From positions 14,586,902-14,650,901 of the forward strand of contig JAJEKV010000006.1 in NCBI GenBank assembly GCA_021234155.1: a DNA stretch of 64,000 nucleotides. The letters run 5' to 3'. A model generated the notes under the pieces. The model was not told the origin of the DNA. It saw only the letters and a list, made by a program, of their open reading frames with translations, and made no database searches. Source of the DNA: Isoetes taiwanensis. Lineage: Eukaryota; Streptophyta; Lycopodiopsida; Isoetales; Isoetaceae. Both the position numbers and the translations under genes were made by a program. Shown piece by piece: positions 21,982-32,249 of this stretch (the stretch's first letter is position 1; each line of letters begins with the position of its first letter).

Positions 21982-24900
21982 GCCACGGTTCTATTGCGAT
22001 AGCAATAGAACCGACACGCAATAGAACCGACATTCCTTGGATGGGGATGCCCCTTTTTCGGACTCCCTATTTATTCAGCATATTTTCATTTTTTCGTCAT
22101 CGGCGTTCTCTTAAGCTAGTTTTCTGCTTCTTCTCTATCCTACCAGTTGGATAATCTACCGTTCAAAGACTATTCCTATGTTTGATCTTTATTGCACAAT
22201 CTGCTAAAATTTCTGGAAGCTCGGTAGTAGGGCTCTTCCTTTGGCTTGGATTCGGCCACTACTGCCAGCGACTGGTTCCCGCTAAGCCTTCGTGGATGTG
22301 GTTCAAGAACTATTTTTTCGACCAGAGTTTTTGTGCGATCGGATCCGGTTTTTCTTGGTTTTCTATTTTGAATGGGTTCTTAGCGGTGAGGGTTTTGCGG
22401 GGAATCCAGTTCTTTGGTTTGTATGATCTGGTGGACCACTCAATATATTAGTGGGCGGTTTTCAATCATTTTTCTTCCCGATCTTGCTAGAGCACAAAGC
22501 ATGAATCGATGGTTGCAAGGAGTCTTTACGGAACACGGGGCATGCTTGGGATAATATTGATACCTTTTGTATTCCACTTTTGCGGATGTGATGCGTGGTT
22601 TAGCATAAATCGATGGTTGCAAGCCCGAACTTGTTCTATTCATATTGATTTTTGTCTTTGCTTGATGTTCGGCATGAGGGCTCGTCTTGGTTTTTCACGG
22701 TTGTCGGTGCTTATAGAGACCCAGTGATTAGTTTGTCAAGGCCGGTTTTGAGCGCGAATCGACTCGGATCGTGTTAGCAAGGACACGGACTCTAGCCCGC
22801 GACATCTGGCGGGAATAACTTCGGATCGAATCCTTGCATGGATTCAGTTCGTTGCCGCGACCCTAGAAGTCTTCACCGCAAAGCAAACCTTCCCCATCTG
22901 TAAGTCAGTTTCTGTAATCGTTTTTGCCTTCTTCAAAAAATATGATATTATTAATACAAATTGATAGGGTACATTGGATAGCCAAATGGTTTTTTATTCC
23001 TGTGGTCATAGGTTCAAGTTCCGAATGAAACAATTTTTCGAGTCCAATGTTTTGGCGTTGTATTTATCTTTATTTGTGATTTGAAGGTTTTTTCAAATTC
23101 TATTGTCTTGGGGATGTTTGTATCTTTCATTGTAGCGTGCGAAGTTGCTAGTCAGATATGGGCCATTACATGATATTTTATCCTTCTTCTTAAATTGTTT
23201 AGAGTGACCCATGTGAGTAAAGTCCTATTTTAAGGCATTTCTTTTGTAAAGATCTAGGCTTTAGTCCTCATATTAACGACAAGTACATTTTCCTATCCTT
23301 ATTTGTTGTCCGGAGATGTCTTGTCCATTTTATAAAATGCCTTCATCAGTTTTTGGCAACATATGTTGTTGGATTCGCGTTCCATTCAAATGCCTTGATA
23401 TGTGATACTTCGTCTTTCTATGTCCGCTCGCCGTTTTCTTCTTGTGGATTTTTTCGAGCACAACCTAGGTATGGTTTTGTTTTCTCATTTCATTCATCTA
23501 CCACGTGAGTTTCTGACTAGGTATATTGTAATCATTTTTTCCTAATGTTGGCCCCAGAATTTTTGTGGTTTCTTCAAAGCGCAACCTAGTGGATTTTTCA
23601 AAGCGCCAACCAAGATGTGTTGTCGGATTCTCGTTTCATTTAATTGCTCAGGATAGGTTATACTTTGCTCTCCTAATATTGGCTCCCGATTTTTCTTTTG
23701 TGGATTTTCTCAAGCGCAACCTAGGTATGTTTTTATTTTCTCATTTCTTTCAGTTGCGCCGAAACTTGCATTGGATTTTATTGTGCTATGGGCTCAATAT
23801 TTTTTACTCTCCGTCTAGAAGGCCCATATAAGGGTTTAGGGTCTGGCCTCCCTTTTGTCGTATTTTATACCTGGTTATAGATTGCATGCCCAACTATTGT
23901 GTACCAGACTCACAACTTTTGTTTGTCGAGCATTTTTTGCGCTTTTATCTTTCTCATTGTCATTAGTTTAACACGCTATGTTGTATAGTACTCTATGGTT
24001 GGGTGGTTCGTTGCATCACTTGGGTACGTGTCTTTTATAGTTTGCATCACTTGTGTATGTGTTTTTTATAGATGTCCCTGAGGTTGTATTGTGTTTTGAC
24101 TGATATTGCGTTTTTCTTGAGATCCTTCTATAAGATTCGTACTTGCTAATAGTGATAACTCATCATGTTGTTGACCTTTTTCTCTTAGTCAGTGCTGGAC
24201 TGCTTTCAATTGATCAATCTTTTTAGTTTTTCCAATTTTTATGACTACATTCTTGTCTGGGACTATCACAACTTATGGTCTTTTGGATGTTTTCCATTTG
24301 GTGGGCACGTGATAGGGGATGTTTGCGCTTATCCCCTCTTTTTTCAGTTTTTAGGTTGTATGTCATTTTGCTCAAGGTGCTCATTCTTCTATTGGACGCT
24401 ACTCGTATTTGTGCCCCTTTCTTCTTGACTCTGCATTAAGCATGGCGTCCTTATTTCACTCATGGTAGCCTTTAGAGGCAATTTGTAGTTCTTCTATCGC
24501 AATTTTTTCATTGGAGACTGCTTGTGGCGGCATTATGGTGATGTGCACATTTTCATGGCATATATTACATAGTTCTCTCCATCATTGTTTTTCCAAATTT
24601 CTTAGTTGTTTCGATTATCTATCTTGTGTTCTGGCATTAGAGTTTCTATGGGCGTTGTTTGCAAGTTATGGATCTCACTGAGCTATTCATTTATAGGGTC
24701 GCCTATAAATTTTCTAGTTGTTTATCGTGTTGTTCCTTGTTCTCCATTCTTCGCTTGAGTCATCCTATTTGCAGTTACATTTGTTCCTTTGCCCCCTTTT
24801 GTTGCTCCGTTATTTTTGCCTTCGTGCCACTTTTGCTCACGTTCTTATTTTTCGTCCTCCCATAATTTGGGGCCTGCGGGTTGCTTTTCCAGTTATGCTG

Positions 24901-27157
24901 GTCCCTCTGGGTTCACGTCATTACCCTTGTTTCGACATCTTTGAACTTTTTCTGTTGATCTTGCTCCCTATATATGTAGTTCGGTTGATACTAATTTTTT
25001 ATATTGGTCTGTCCGGTTTGGCATCATGTTTTATGCGTGTTTCCTTTGTCGACTAGTCTTTCACTCATTCTGTATTTAGCCATTTGCTCCATGTATTCTC
25101 GTTGACTTCTTTTTAGCTATTTTAGTTCCTTTTTTAGTTCACCTTTCTATTTATTTTTTGATCCACATTTCATTAGTCTCATATGTGTTTTCTTTTCGTT
25201 TGTTTATTGATTTGTGTGTCGAGCCTTCATTAAACTTCTTTTTTAATCTATTAAGCTCAAGTTCCTTTTCGTTTTTATTCAATTAACCTTTTGAATTGTC
25301 TTTACTCTATTAGCCTTGCTTAGCCCTTTCTTCTTGATTTGTAACCCTCACCTGATCTATTCTAGTCATCCTTTTTGCCAACTTGTTCTGTCTTCTATTG
25401 CTCATTTGTTACTTGTTTCTCTGCTTTCAATCTGTTATGTTCAAACCCGTTGTACCAAGTTGTATTCAATCCACTGTTGTATTTTCACAACATCAGTGAA
25501 GCAGTATTAATCGATATCTTAGCCTTTGCCAATGGTTTTTATCTGTTGTCTATTTTCTTAATGGTCAGTTATATAGTGGTTGTTTATATTCGGTGAGATT
25601 TAGTAGTACACTGGTTTGCTTTCTTTGCATGGTTCCGGACCATTTTGGATCATGTTCTTATCAGGTTTTGATGCCTTTTCCATTGAGTTATCATTGTTCT
25701 TTGCTACATTGCTCCATGGTTTCCACATTCTATGCTTTAGAGTGCGAGTGGTTTATTTGCTCCTTAGCTTTTTGGTGTCCTTGATCATTTCACCTATATG
25801 TGCTTCATCCTTTTTTGAATTACTAAATCACCACCATTCCCTTTTTGTCACAGGAAGTTCCTTTGGTCTCAGTAATTCCGTCATTTCCTATTAGCTTCGT
25901 TTACTCCTTTTATTTTTTGTCGTTTCATTTGCTCCATTTGCACTTTCATCTTGCCTTCTTTGTACCATTGCCTTAAGCTACTCTTTCAAACTCCATTGCC
26001 TTCATTTGACTCTTTACCATGTTTTATGTACTCTCTTTAGATTTTTGGTACCATGGGTTTCAATTTTTCGTTTTCCTGCCTAGTTCTCTTCTTGCATTTG
26101 ATAATCCTATGTTTTTTGTTACGTTTCCAACCCTTGGTTGCTCAGTTCAGCCTGGTTGCTCACTTTTTTCTAGGATTTCCAAATTTTAAAGTACTTTACG
26201 CCGTTATTTCTGGTTGTTCAAGTTTGTTAATAGGTTTCTTTATTTTTAGGCGTTTTTACTTTTGTCATTTAGGTATTCTTTTGGCCCTTCTTTACTCCTC
26301 TTTTTGTGCTTTTATGTTTTCCGCTTTGACCCTTTGTTATTTTCGTTTTTAGATTTGTTACGCTTGCTCAATATGTCCTATTAGCTTCTTCTGTGCATTC
26401 TGTTTCATTTTGTTTTCAATGATCCTTGTGGACTCGTTTCTCCCTGTCTTATTCCACATTTTCAATCTGTTCTATTAGATTCGACTTGCTCCATTATGGG
26501 TTGTTGCGCTCCTTTTTGTTATACGCTCCTCATTATCTCAGCAGCTCTATTTGATGGCATTTCTCTATTCGGTTGTGTATGCCATGTTCCCTTCATTGAT
26601 TTCCTTTGGCTTGTTGTTTCCTTTCACATTACTCCTTTAGTTGCATCGGTTCCTTCTTTGTCTTCTTGCTCCTTGTCTTTTTTGCTAGTTAGGATAGTTC
26701 GGATTTTTGTATCTTTGTTAGTGTAATATGTATTGGTGCATTGGCCATTTGCCATCGTCACTCTATTGATGTCGTCAGGTTCATGGCTCTGTTTGTTGTT
26801 GTACCATGAGTTCCTTTCCTCATCTCTTACCGCACTTTTCCATCTGCTCCTTCATTTTTATGCTTCTGTTCCATCTTCCACGATAGTGTCCCATTGTGTC
26901 CTTCTTTTCTCCTTTTGTCTGGGTTCATCCTCTCTGTACCTTCAGGCTTTGTGGTCGTTCCGCTTTTACCATATTTTCTATCAGCCTTACATGTGCATTC
27001 TGTTTCATCTTTATTTCAGTGACCCTTATAGTCTCATTTCTCCCTTGCTTTCGAACAGTTCTTCATTTTGGCTTCCTTTCTTTCTTTGTCCATGTTGAGA
27101 TTTGTTCCTCTTCTATCGGCCGATGTATATGTTGTCATAGGACCCATCCTAGGAATG
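21982..27157. mobile_element. T-rich cassette X, long copy (5.2 kb), no coding capacity seen
   Basis: It starts GCCACGGTTCTATTGCGATAGC and ends CATAGGACCCATCCTAGGAAT. It is followed directly by a second copy starting with the same sequence. From about 22,900 to 27,150 the plus strand is strongly T-rich and A-poor; in the line I counted (25,321-25,380) T is 26/60 and A 10/60. Long plus-strand frames here are all strings of Phe, Leu, Ser and Cys, as expected from composition, and I do not call them genes. Near 22,180-22,620 a plus-strand reading has a faint likeness to a LINE C-terminal region (GSGFSW, GLYDLVDH), too weak to assign. Inverted CATTCC(T/A)(T/A)GGATGGG motifs lie near both ends. 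Confidence 0.5.
23361..23754. repeat. Two-copy repeat inside cassette X, period about 252 bp
   Basis: TGTTGT(T/C)GGATTC(G/T)CGTT(C/T)CATT and, further on, TTTTGTGGATTTT(T/C)TC(G/A)AGC(A/G)CAACCTAGGTATG occur at 23,361-23,502 and 23,613-23,754. A partial third unit of the GCAACCTAG part lies at 23,581. Confidence 0.65.
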
Positions 27158-27204
27158 CCACGGTTCTATTGCGATAGCAATAGAACCGACATTCCTTGGA
27201 TGGG
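27143..27204. repeat. 62-bp near-perfect palindrome at the junction of two X copies
   Basis: CCCATCCTAGGAATG (27,143-27,157) pairs with CATTCCTTGGATGGG (27,190-27,204), 14 of 15. Inside, CGGTTCTATTGC (27,161-27,172) pairs perfectly with GCAATAGAACCG (27,177-27,188) around a GATA loop. The left half is the end of one cassette and the right half the start of the next. The left end of the first cassette (21,983-22,040) carries the inner hairpin plus a partial second GCAATAGAACCG. Confidence 0.85.
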
Positions 27205-28601
27205 GACACCCCTTTTTCGGACTCCCTATTTATTCAGCATATTTTCATTTTTTCGTCATCGGCGTTCTCTTGAGCTAGTTTTCTGCTTCTTCTCTATCCT
27301 ACCAGTTTCCCTCGCCCTCCCTCCCTTGATGGTTTGTCTACATCTGACCTTATCCGCGTTTTGTTTTCTCATTATCCCTGTCTATTCCATTTCCTTTTTG
27401 TCCGTTGACCATCTTTGTCTATGTTTCCATATTTTTCGGGTCCCTCTGTAGCCTCTTGATCTTCCGTGGTTTCCTTTCGATGTTTTGATAGTGCATATGT
27501 CCTTATTCATCAGTTTTCTGGATGTGGCACTTTAGCCTGTGAGGCCTACTCAATATCTCATTCTTCTCGGAGTCTCTCAAATCTTTTGTACTTTTCAGGT
27601 CGCCTTGCAGCCCTCGATATCCTCCGTGCTTTCTTTCTTCTTTGAGGATATATATATTTTTATTTCCATTTTTTCTCGGTGTGGCTCTGTGGCCTCCGCG
27701 ACTTCTTATCATTTCATTCTTTCTTAGCATGGCTATAGCCTCTGTGACTTAATTCATTTTTTCTCGGACAATATTTATTATTCATTTTCACAGCCGTGTG
27801 GATCTGTCTATGTTATGGCTCTGGTGTCGTCAGCTTTGTCTACATAGTTTCTTTTTCTCGGCGTGGTGTCGTAGCCTCCGAGACAATCTTTGTTATTGAT
27901 TTCCTCTCGGCGTGGCACTGTAGCCTCCGAGGCAGCACTAATCGGATGGTTTTTCTTTTTTTCCGCGATGGTTTTTTTTCCGCGGATGGTTCCCGATTGG
28001 TCGGCTGTTGTTTCTTCCTCGGCGTGGCCCTGGAGCCTCCGAGTGCTATTATATTTTTGATATTTGCGCTTCGGCACGTGTCCAGGCTTGAAGCTCCTAA
28101 CTTTCTAACGGGTCATTCTCCTTTGCATTCTTTCCACTGCAGGTTCTTTCTTGCAGCTTGCTCAGTTGTCAGCGCCATCACGTTGTCTTTCAACTCTTTT
28201 CTTGGCAGATGTATGCTAGTAGCAGTCTTCTGGAACGTTGGTGGCCATTTGTCATAAGGGCGGGGGTTTGTATCCCGATGGGAAGCGGTCGCGGATTCTT
28301 ACCCTTGCTTATACCAAGTAGCGAAGAATCACCCTCTATTTTGGATGAGAAGCATTTACTAATTTTCTCACCTTTGCATAGACCATGTGGCGGATACATC
28401 ATCTTTTATCTTGTATTCCTTAGTCTTATCATGCTCTCGATGATTGTCTAGTTTTCGGAGCACTAAAAATTTCAAATTTTTCAGAAATTCTACTCCAGTA
28501 GGGGTATCAATTTGTACTCAACGATTTTACAAAGCTCAATGAGAACACCACTTCACTTCTCGGCCGATGTATATGTTGTCATAGGACCCATCCTAGGAAT
28601 C
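27158..28601. mobile_element. T-rich cassette X, short copy (1.4 kb)
   Basis: The first 150 bp match the start of the long copy (TTCGGACTCCCTATTTATTC, TTCGTCATCGGCGTTCTCTT, CTTCTTCTCTATCCTACCAG). The last 40 bp match its end (CGGCCGATGTATATGTTGTCATAGGACCCATCCTAGGAAT at 28,561-28,601). The middle differs and carries the hairpin array described separately. Either an internally deleted or a substituted derivative. Confidence 0.6.
27521..28044 (+). repeat. Array of six CTCGGCGTGGC...GCCTCCGAG hairpin motifs
   Basis: The motif, best form TCTCGGCGTGGCACTGTAGCCTCCGAGG, occurs at about 27,521-27,545, 27,674-27,701, 27,723-27,747, 27,856-27,883, 27,904-27,932 and 28,017-28,044. CTCGG pairs with CCGAG and GGC with GCC around a loop of 6-8 nt. 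Copies are separated by 20-155 bp of T-rich sequence that is not itself repeated. Confidence 0.75.
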
Positions 28602-31600
28602 CCAATTTAAATGAATTATGGTTGGAGGAGGATTACTGCCTTTAACTGCCGGACCATTATAGCAAGATGGGCAAGAACACTCAAAAGATAAGAATAACAG
28701 CAGCTACTGATGGATCCACTTAATGTAGGGTTAGGGTTAGGGTTAGGGTTAGGGTTAGTGTTAGGGTTCGTATTAGGGTTAGGGTTAGTGTTAGGGTTAG
28801 AGAGGGGAGGTCGCCCGTCGGTCCCCAGGGCCTTGGGGAGAGGAAATTCGGGGCAAGCAGCTTCCGGGGGGATTTTAGAGTCCCCGCTCTGGCGTCAACA
28901 CCCCCACTCCACGTCAAGACACGGCGCAAGGTCTCCGACGAATCTGACAAGGAGAGGGCCTCCGAAACATAAACCTTGTGGGTTGCCAGGTTCTAGAAGG
29001 GTTTGCGTTTTGGGGGCCGAGATTTGGTCTGTTGCAGTTGGGACGTGGCCAAGAAGCTGCGGTCGAGAACGCGGAGCAAGGGGAACTAACGGAACGGAGT
29101 TTGGGCCAGTCCTCCTCCCGATGTGGCAATTAGAAGTCGGGGGGGCCCTTTCGCAGTGGCAAGACATTCACAAATTCGTAATTAATGCATTGTACGAAAA
29201 TAAATTCTAATTTTTTGCGGGCAGCCCATTGCGGGGCAACCGAGCTGGCACCCTTCCCCAAGTCAAACGAGGCCAGGACGTTGCAGGGCTCCCTCACAAG
29301 AGGGGAGAGTCCAGACCCCACGAGGCTGGATCCAAAAAAGTTCCCGAGGCAGCCCTTCCTGGCATCGCTCCCCCGGGGGGCCGCACGCTAACGACCACCC
29401 TCCCGGAGCCCGGTTCCCCTATCCGACCGTTGGATCCTCCGTTCAGAGGCCCCTCTTCGGGAAGGCCAAAAAGATTCCAGATCGGTCCGGGAGAACTTGT
29501 CAAACCGCGAAGCGTCGTGAGGTCGGCCTTGTAGAAACCGCAGTGTTTTGTCGTTCGGGCACCGGGGAGGCTCCGGAATGGCAAATCGACCTCGTCAAGT
29601 CGTCCGGAATGGCGAAATTATCCTAGGGAGCAAGTTACAAGGTCGGTTTTGCAAAAGAAAGAAACACTCACGCCCTCCACGACAGTATCCGGCATCCACA
29701 TCCTAGGCCAATTGACTACGAGTGTAGTGGACATGAGCTACTTTGGCGTTCTTGTAGGTCGGGTGGTCTTCTGGCCACGGAACTTGGTCCCTAGGACAAT
29801 GTCAACATTCTGAGTCCATTGGCATAGCCAAATCGCAGTTCCGAAGAGGGGAGATCGCCCGTCGGTCCCCAGGGCCTTGGGAAGAGGAAATTCGGGGCAA
29901 GCAGCTTCCGGCGGGATTTTAGAGTCCCCGCTCTGGTGTCAACACCCCCACTGCACGTCAAGACGCGGCGCAAGGTCCCCGATGCATTTGACATGGAGAG
30001 GGCCTCCGGAACGTAAACCCTGTGGGTTAACAGGTTCTAGAAGGGTTTGCGTTTTGGGGGCCGAGTTTTGGTCTGTTGCAGTTGGGACGTGGCCGAGAAG
30101 CTGAGGCCGAGAACCGGAGCAAGGGAAACTGACGGAACGGAGTTTGGGCCTGTCCTCCTCCCGATGTGGCAATTAGAAGTCGGGGTGTGCTTTTGCAGTG
30201 GCAAGACATTCACAAATTTGTAATTAATGCATTGTACGAAAATAAATACTGATTTTTTGCCAGCTGGATTCCTAATTCATCTCCAGCATGCAGCCCAATT
30301 TTTGGAATTTTCGGAGAAGGTCTAGGTCAAAGGGTTAGCATTAGAACGGTCGGGGCAGCCCATTGCGGGGCAACCGAGCTAGCACCCTTCCCCAAGTCAA
30401 ACGAGGCCAGGACCTTGCAGGGCTCCCTCACAAGAGGGGAGAGTCCTGGACCCGTGAGGCCGGATCCGCAAAAGTTCCCGAGGCAGCCCTTCTGGCCTCC
30501 CCTCCCGGGGACCGCGACGCTAACGACCATCCTCCCGGAGCCCCGTTCTCCTATCCGACCGTTGGATCCTCCGTTCAGGGGCCCCTCTTCGGGAAGGCCC
30601 AAAAGATTCCAGATCGGTCCGGGAGAACTTGTCAAACCGCGGAGCGTCCTGAGGTCGGCCTTGTAGAAACTGCAGTGTTTTGTGGTTTGGGCACCGGGGA
30701 GGCTCCGGAATGGCAAATCGACCTCGCCAAGTCGTCTTGAATGGCGAAATTACCCTAGGGAGCAAGTTACAAGGTCGGTTTTGCAAAAGAAAGAAACACT
30801 CACGCCCTCCACGACAGTCTGCGGCATCCACATCCTAGGCCAATTGACTACGAGTGTGGTGGACATGAGCTACTTTGGCGCTTCTTGGAGGTCGGGTGGT
30901 CTTCTGGACACGGAACTTGGTCCCCAGGGCAATATCGACGTTTTGAGTCCATTGGCAGCGGTTCTGGAGAGGGGAGGTCGCCCGTCGATCCCTAGGGCCT
31001 TGGGGAGAGGAAATTCTGGGCAATCAGCTTCCGGGGGGATTTTCGGGTCCCCGCTCTGGCGTCAACACCCCCACTCCACGTCAAGACACGGTGCAAGATC
31101 CCCGACGAATCTAACAAGGAGAGGGCCTCCGAAACATAAACCCTGCGGGTTGCCAGGTTCTAGAAGGGTTTGCGTTTTGGGGGCCGAGTTTTGGTCTGTT
31201 GCAGTTAGGACATGGCCGAGAAGCTGCGGCCGAGAACACAGAGCAAGGGAATTGACGGAACGGAGTTTTGGCCTGTCCTCCTTCCGATGTAGCAATTAGA
31301 AGTCGGGGGGCGCTTTTGCAGTGGCAAGACATTCACAAATTCGTAATTAATGCATTATACGAAAATAAATTCTGATGTTTTGCCAGCTGGATTCCTAATT
31401 CATCTCCAGCACACAGCACAATTTTCGGAATTTTCGGAGAAGGTCTAGGTCAAAAGGTTAGCATTCGAACGGTCGGGGAAGCCCATTGCGGGGCAACCGA
31501 GCTGGCACTCTTCCCCAAGTCAAATGAGGCCAGGACCTTGCAGGGCTCCCTCACAAGAGGGGAGAGTCCGGACCCCAGGAGGCTGGATCCAAAAAAGTTC

Positions 31601-31993
31601 CCGAGGCAGTCCTTCCTGGCAGCGCTCCCCGGGGGGGCCGCACGTTAACAACCACCCTCTCGGAGTCCGGTTCCCCTAACCGACCGTTGGATCCTCCATT
31701 CAGGGACCCCTCTTCGGGAAGGCCCAAAAGATTCCAGATCGGTGCGGGAGAACTTGTCAAACCGCGGAGCGTCCTGAGGTCGGCCTTGTAGAAACCGTAG
31801 TGTTTTGTCGTTCGGGCACCAGGGAGGCTCCGGAATGGCAAATCGACCTCGCCAAGTCATCCGGAATGGCGAAATTACCCTAGGGAGCAAGTTACAAGGT
31901 CGGTTTTGCAAAAGAAATAAACACTCACGCCTTCCACGACAGTATCTGGCATCTACATCCTAGAACCATCATTCAATTAAATTGGGTTTATGT
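28602..31993. repeat. Satellite block Y1 with terminal inverted repeats and TTAGGG repeats
   Basis: The left edge CCCAATTTAAATGAATTATGGTT (28,602) is matched by the inverted right edge (31,968-31,993, reverse complement CCCAATTTAATTGAATGATGG). The block holds tandem monomers of about 1,130 bp. Full monomers start at CCTAGGCCAATTGACTACGAG at 29,700 and 30,832 and end at 31,966; a partial monomer lies at 28,801-29,699. Within monomers, GGAAATTC.GGGCAAGCAGCTTCC and CTCACAAGAGGGGAGAGTCC are hallmarks. Frames open on both strands are by-products of the GC-rich monomer. Confidence 0.85.
28727..28800 (+). repeat. Interstitial TTAGGG repeats
   Basis: About twelve TTAGGG units, some degenerate (TTAGTG, TTCGTA). 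They are preceded by the stretch GCTACTGATGGATCCACTTA, which also precedes the TTAGGG tract at 49,433, and followed at 28,801 by satellite monomer sequence. The unit is the human-type six-mer rather than the commoner plant TTTAGGG. Confidence 0.92.
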
Positions 31994-32106
31994 CTTAATT
32001 TTGGGACAAATTTCATATTGCATGTTTTTAGTAGCATATTCAAATTCACACATTTCACCTCAAAATTATGAAAACGTAATATCATGTTATTTACAAAATA
32101 GTCAGT
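31990..32106 (-). repeat. Right arm of the 10-kb inverted repeat pair
   Basis: Reverse complement of 21,870-21,980; see that entry. It is also the flank next to the transposase remnant at 32,250-34,500, so it may be that element's own terminus. Confidence 0.7.
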
Positions 32107-32249
32107 ATTTCACAATATAGCACCATATCATAAAAACGTGATAACAAAAATTTACATAGTTATTCAACTTTCTTCAAGCACCCCCAATGATATCATAGCC
32201 TTCTTCCTGACATCCTGAGGTATTGTAATTCTCGCATTTCTAGCTGGAA

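Noticed and set aside
22900-27150. Many plus-strand frames encoding strongly hydrophobic peptides
   Set aside because: They follow from the T-rich composition (Phe/Leu/Ser codons), lack starts in good context, domains or consistent frames, and are not membrane-protein genes.
28800-31960. Long GC-rich frames on both strands within the satellite
   Set aside because: The same monomer is open in several frames at once and indels between monomers are not multiples of three, so there is no protein-coding constraint.
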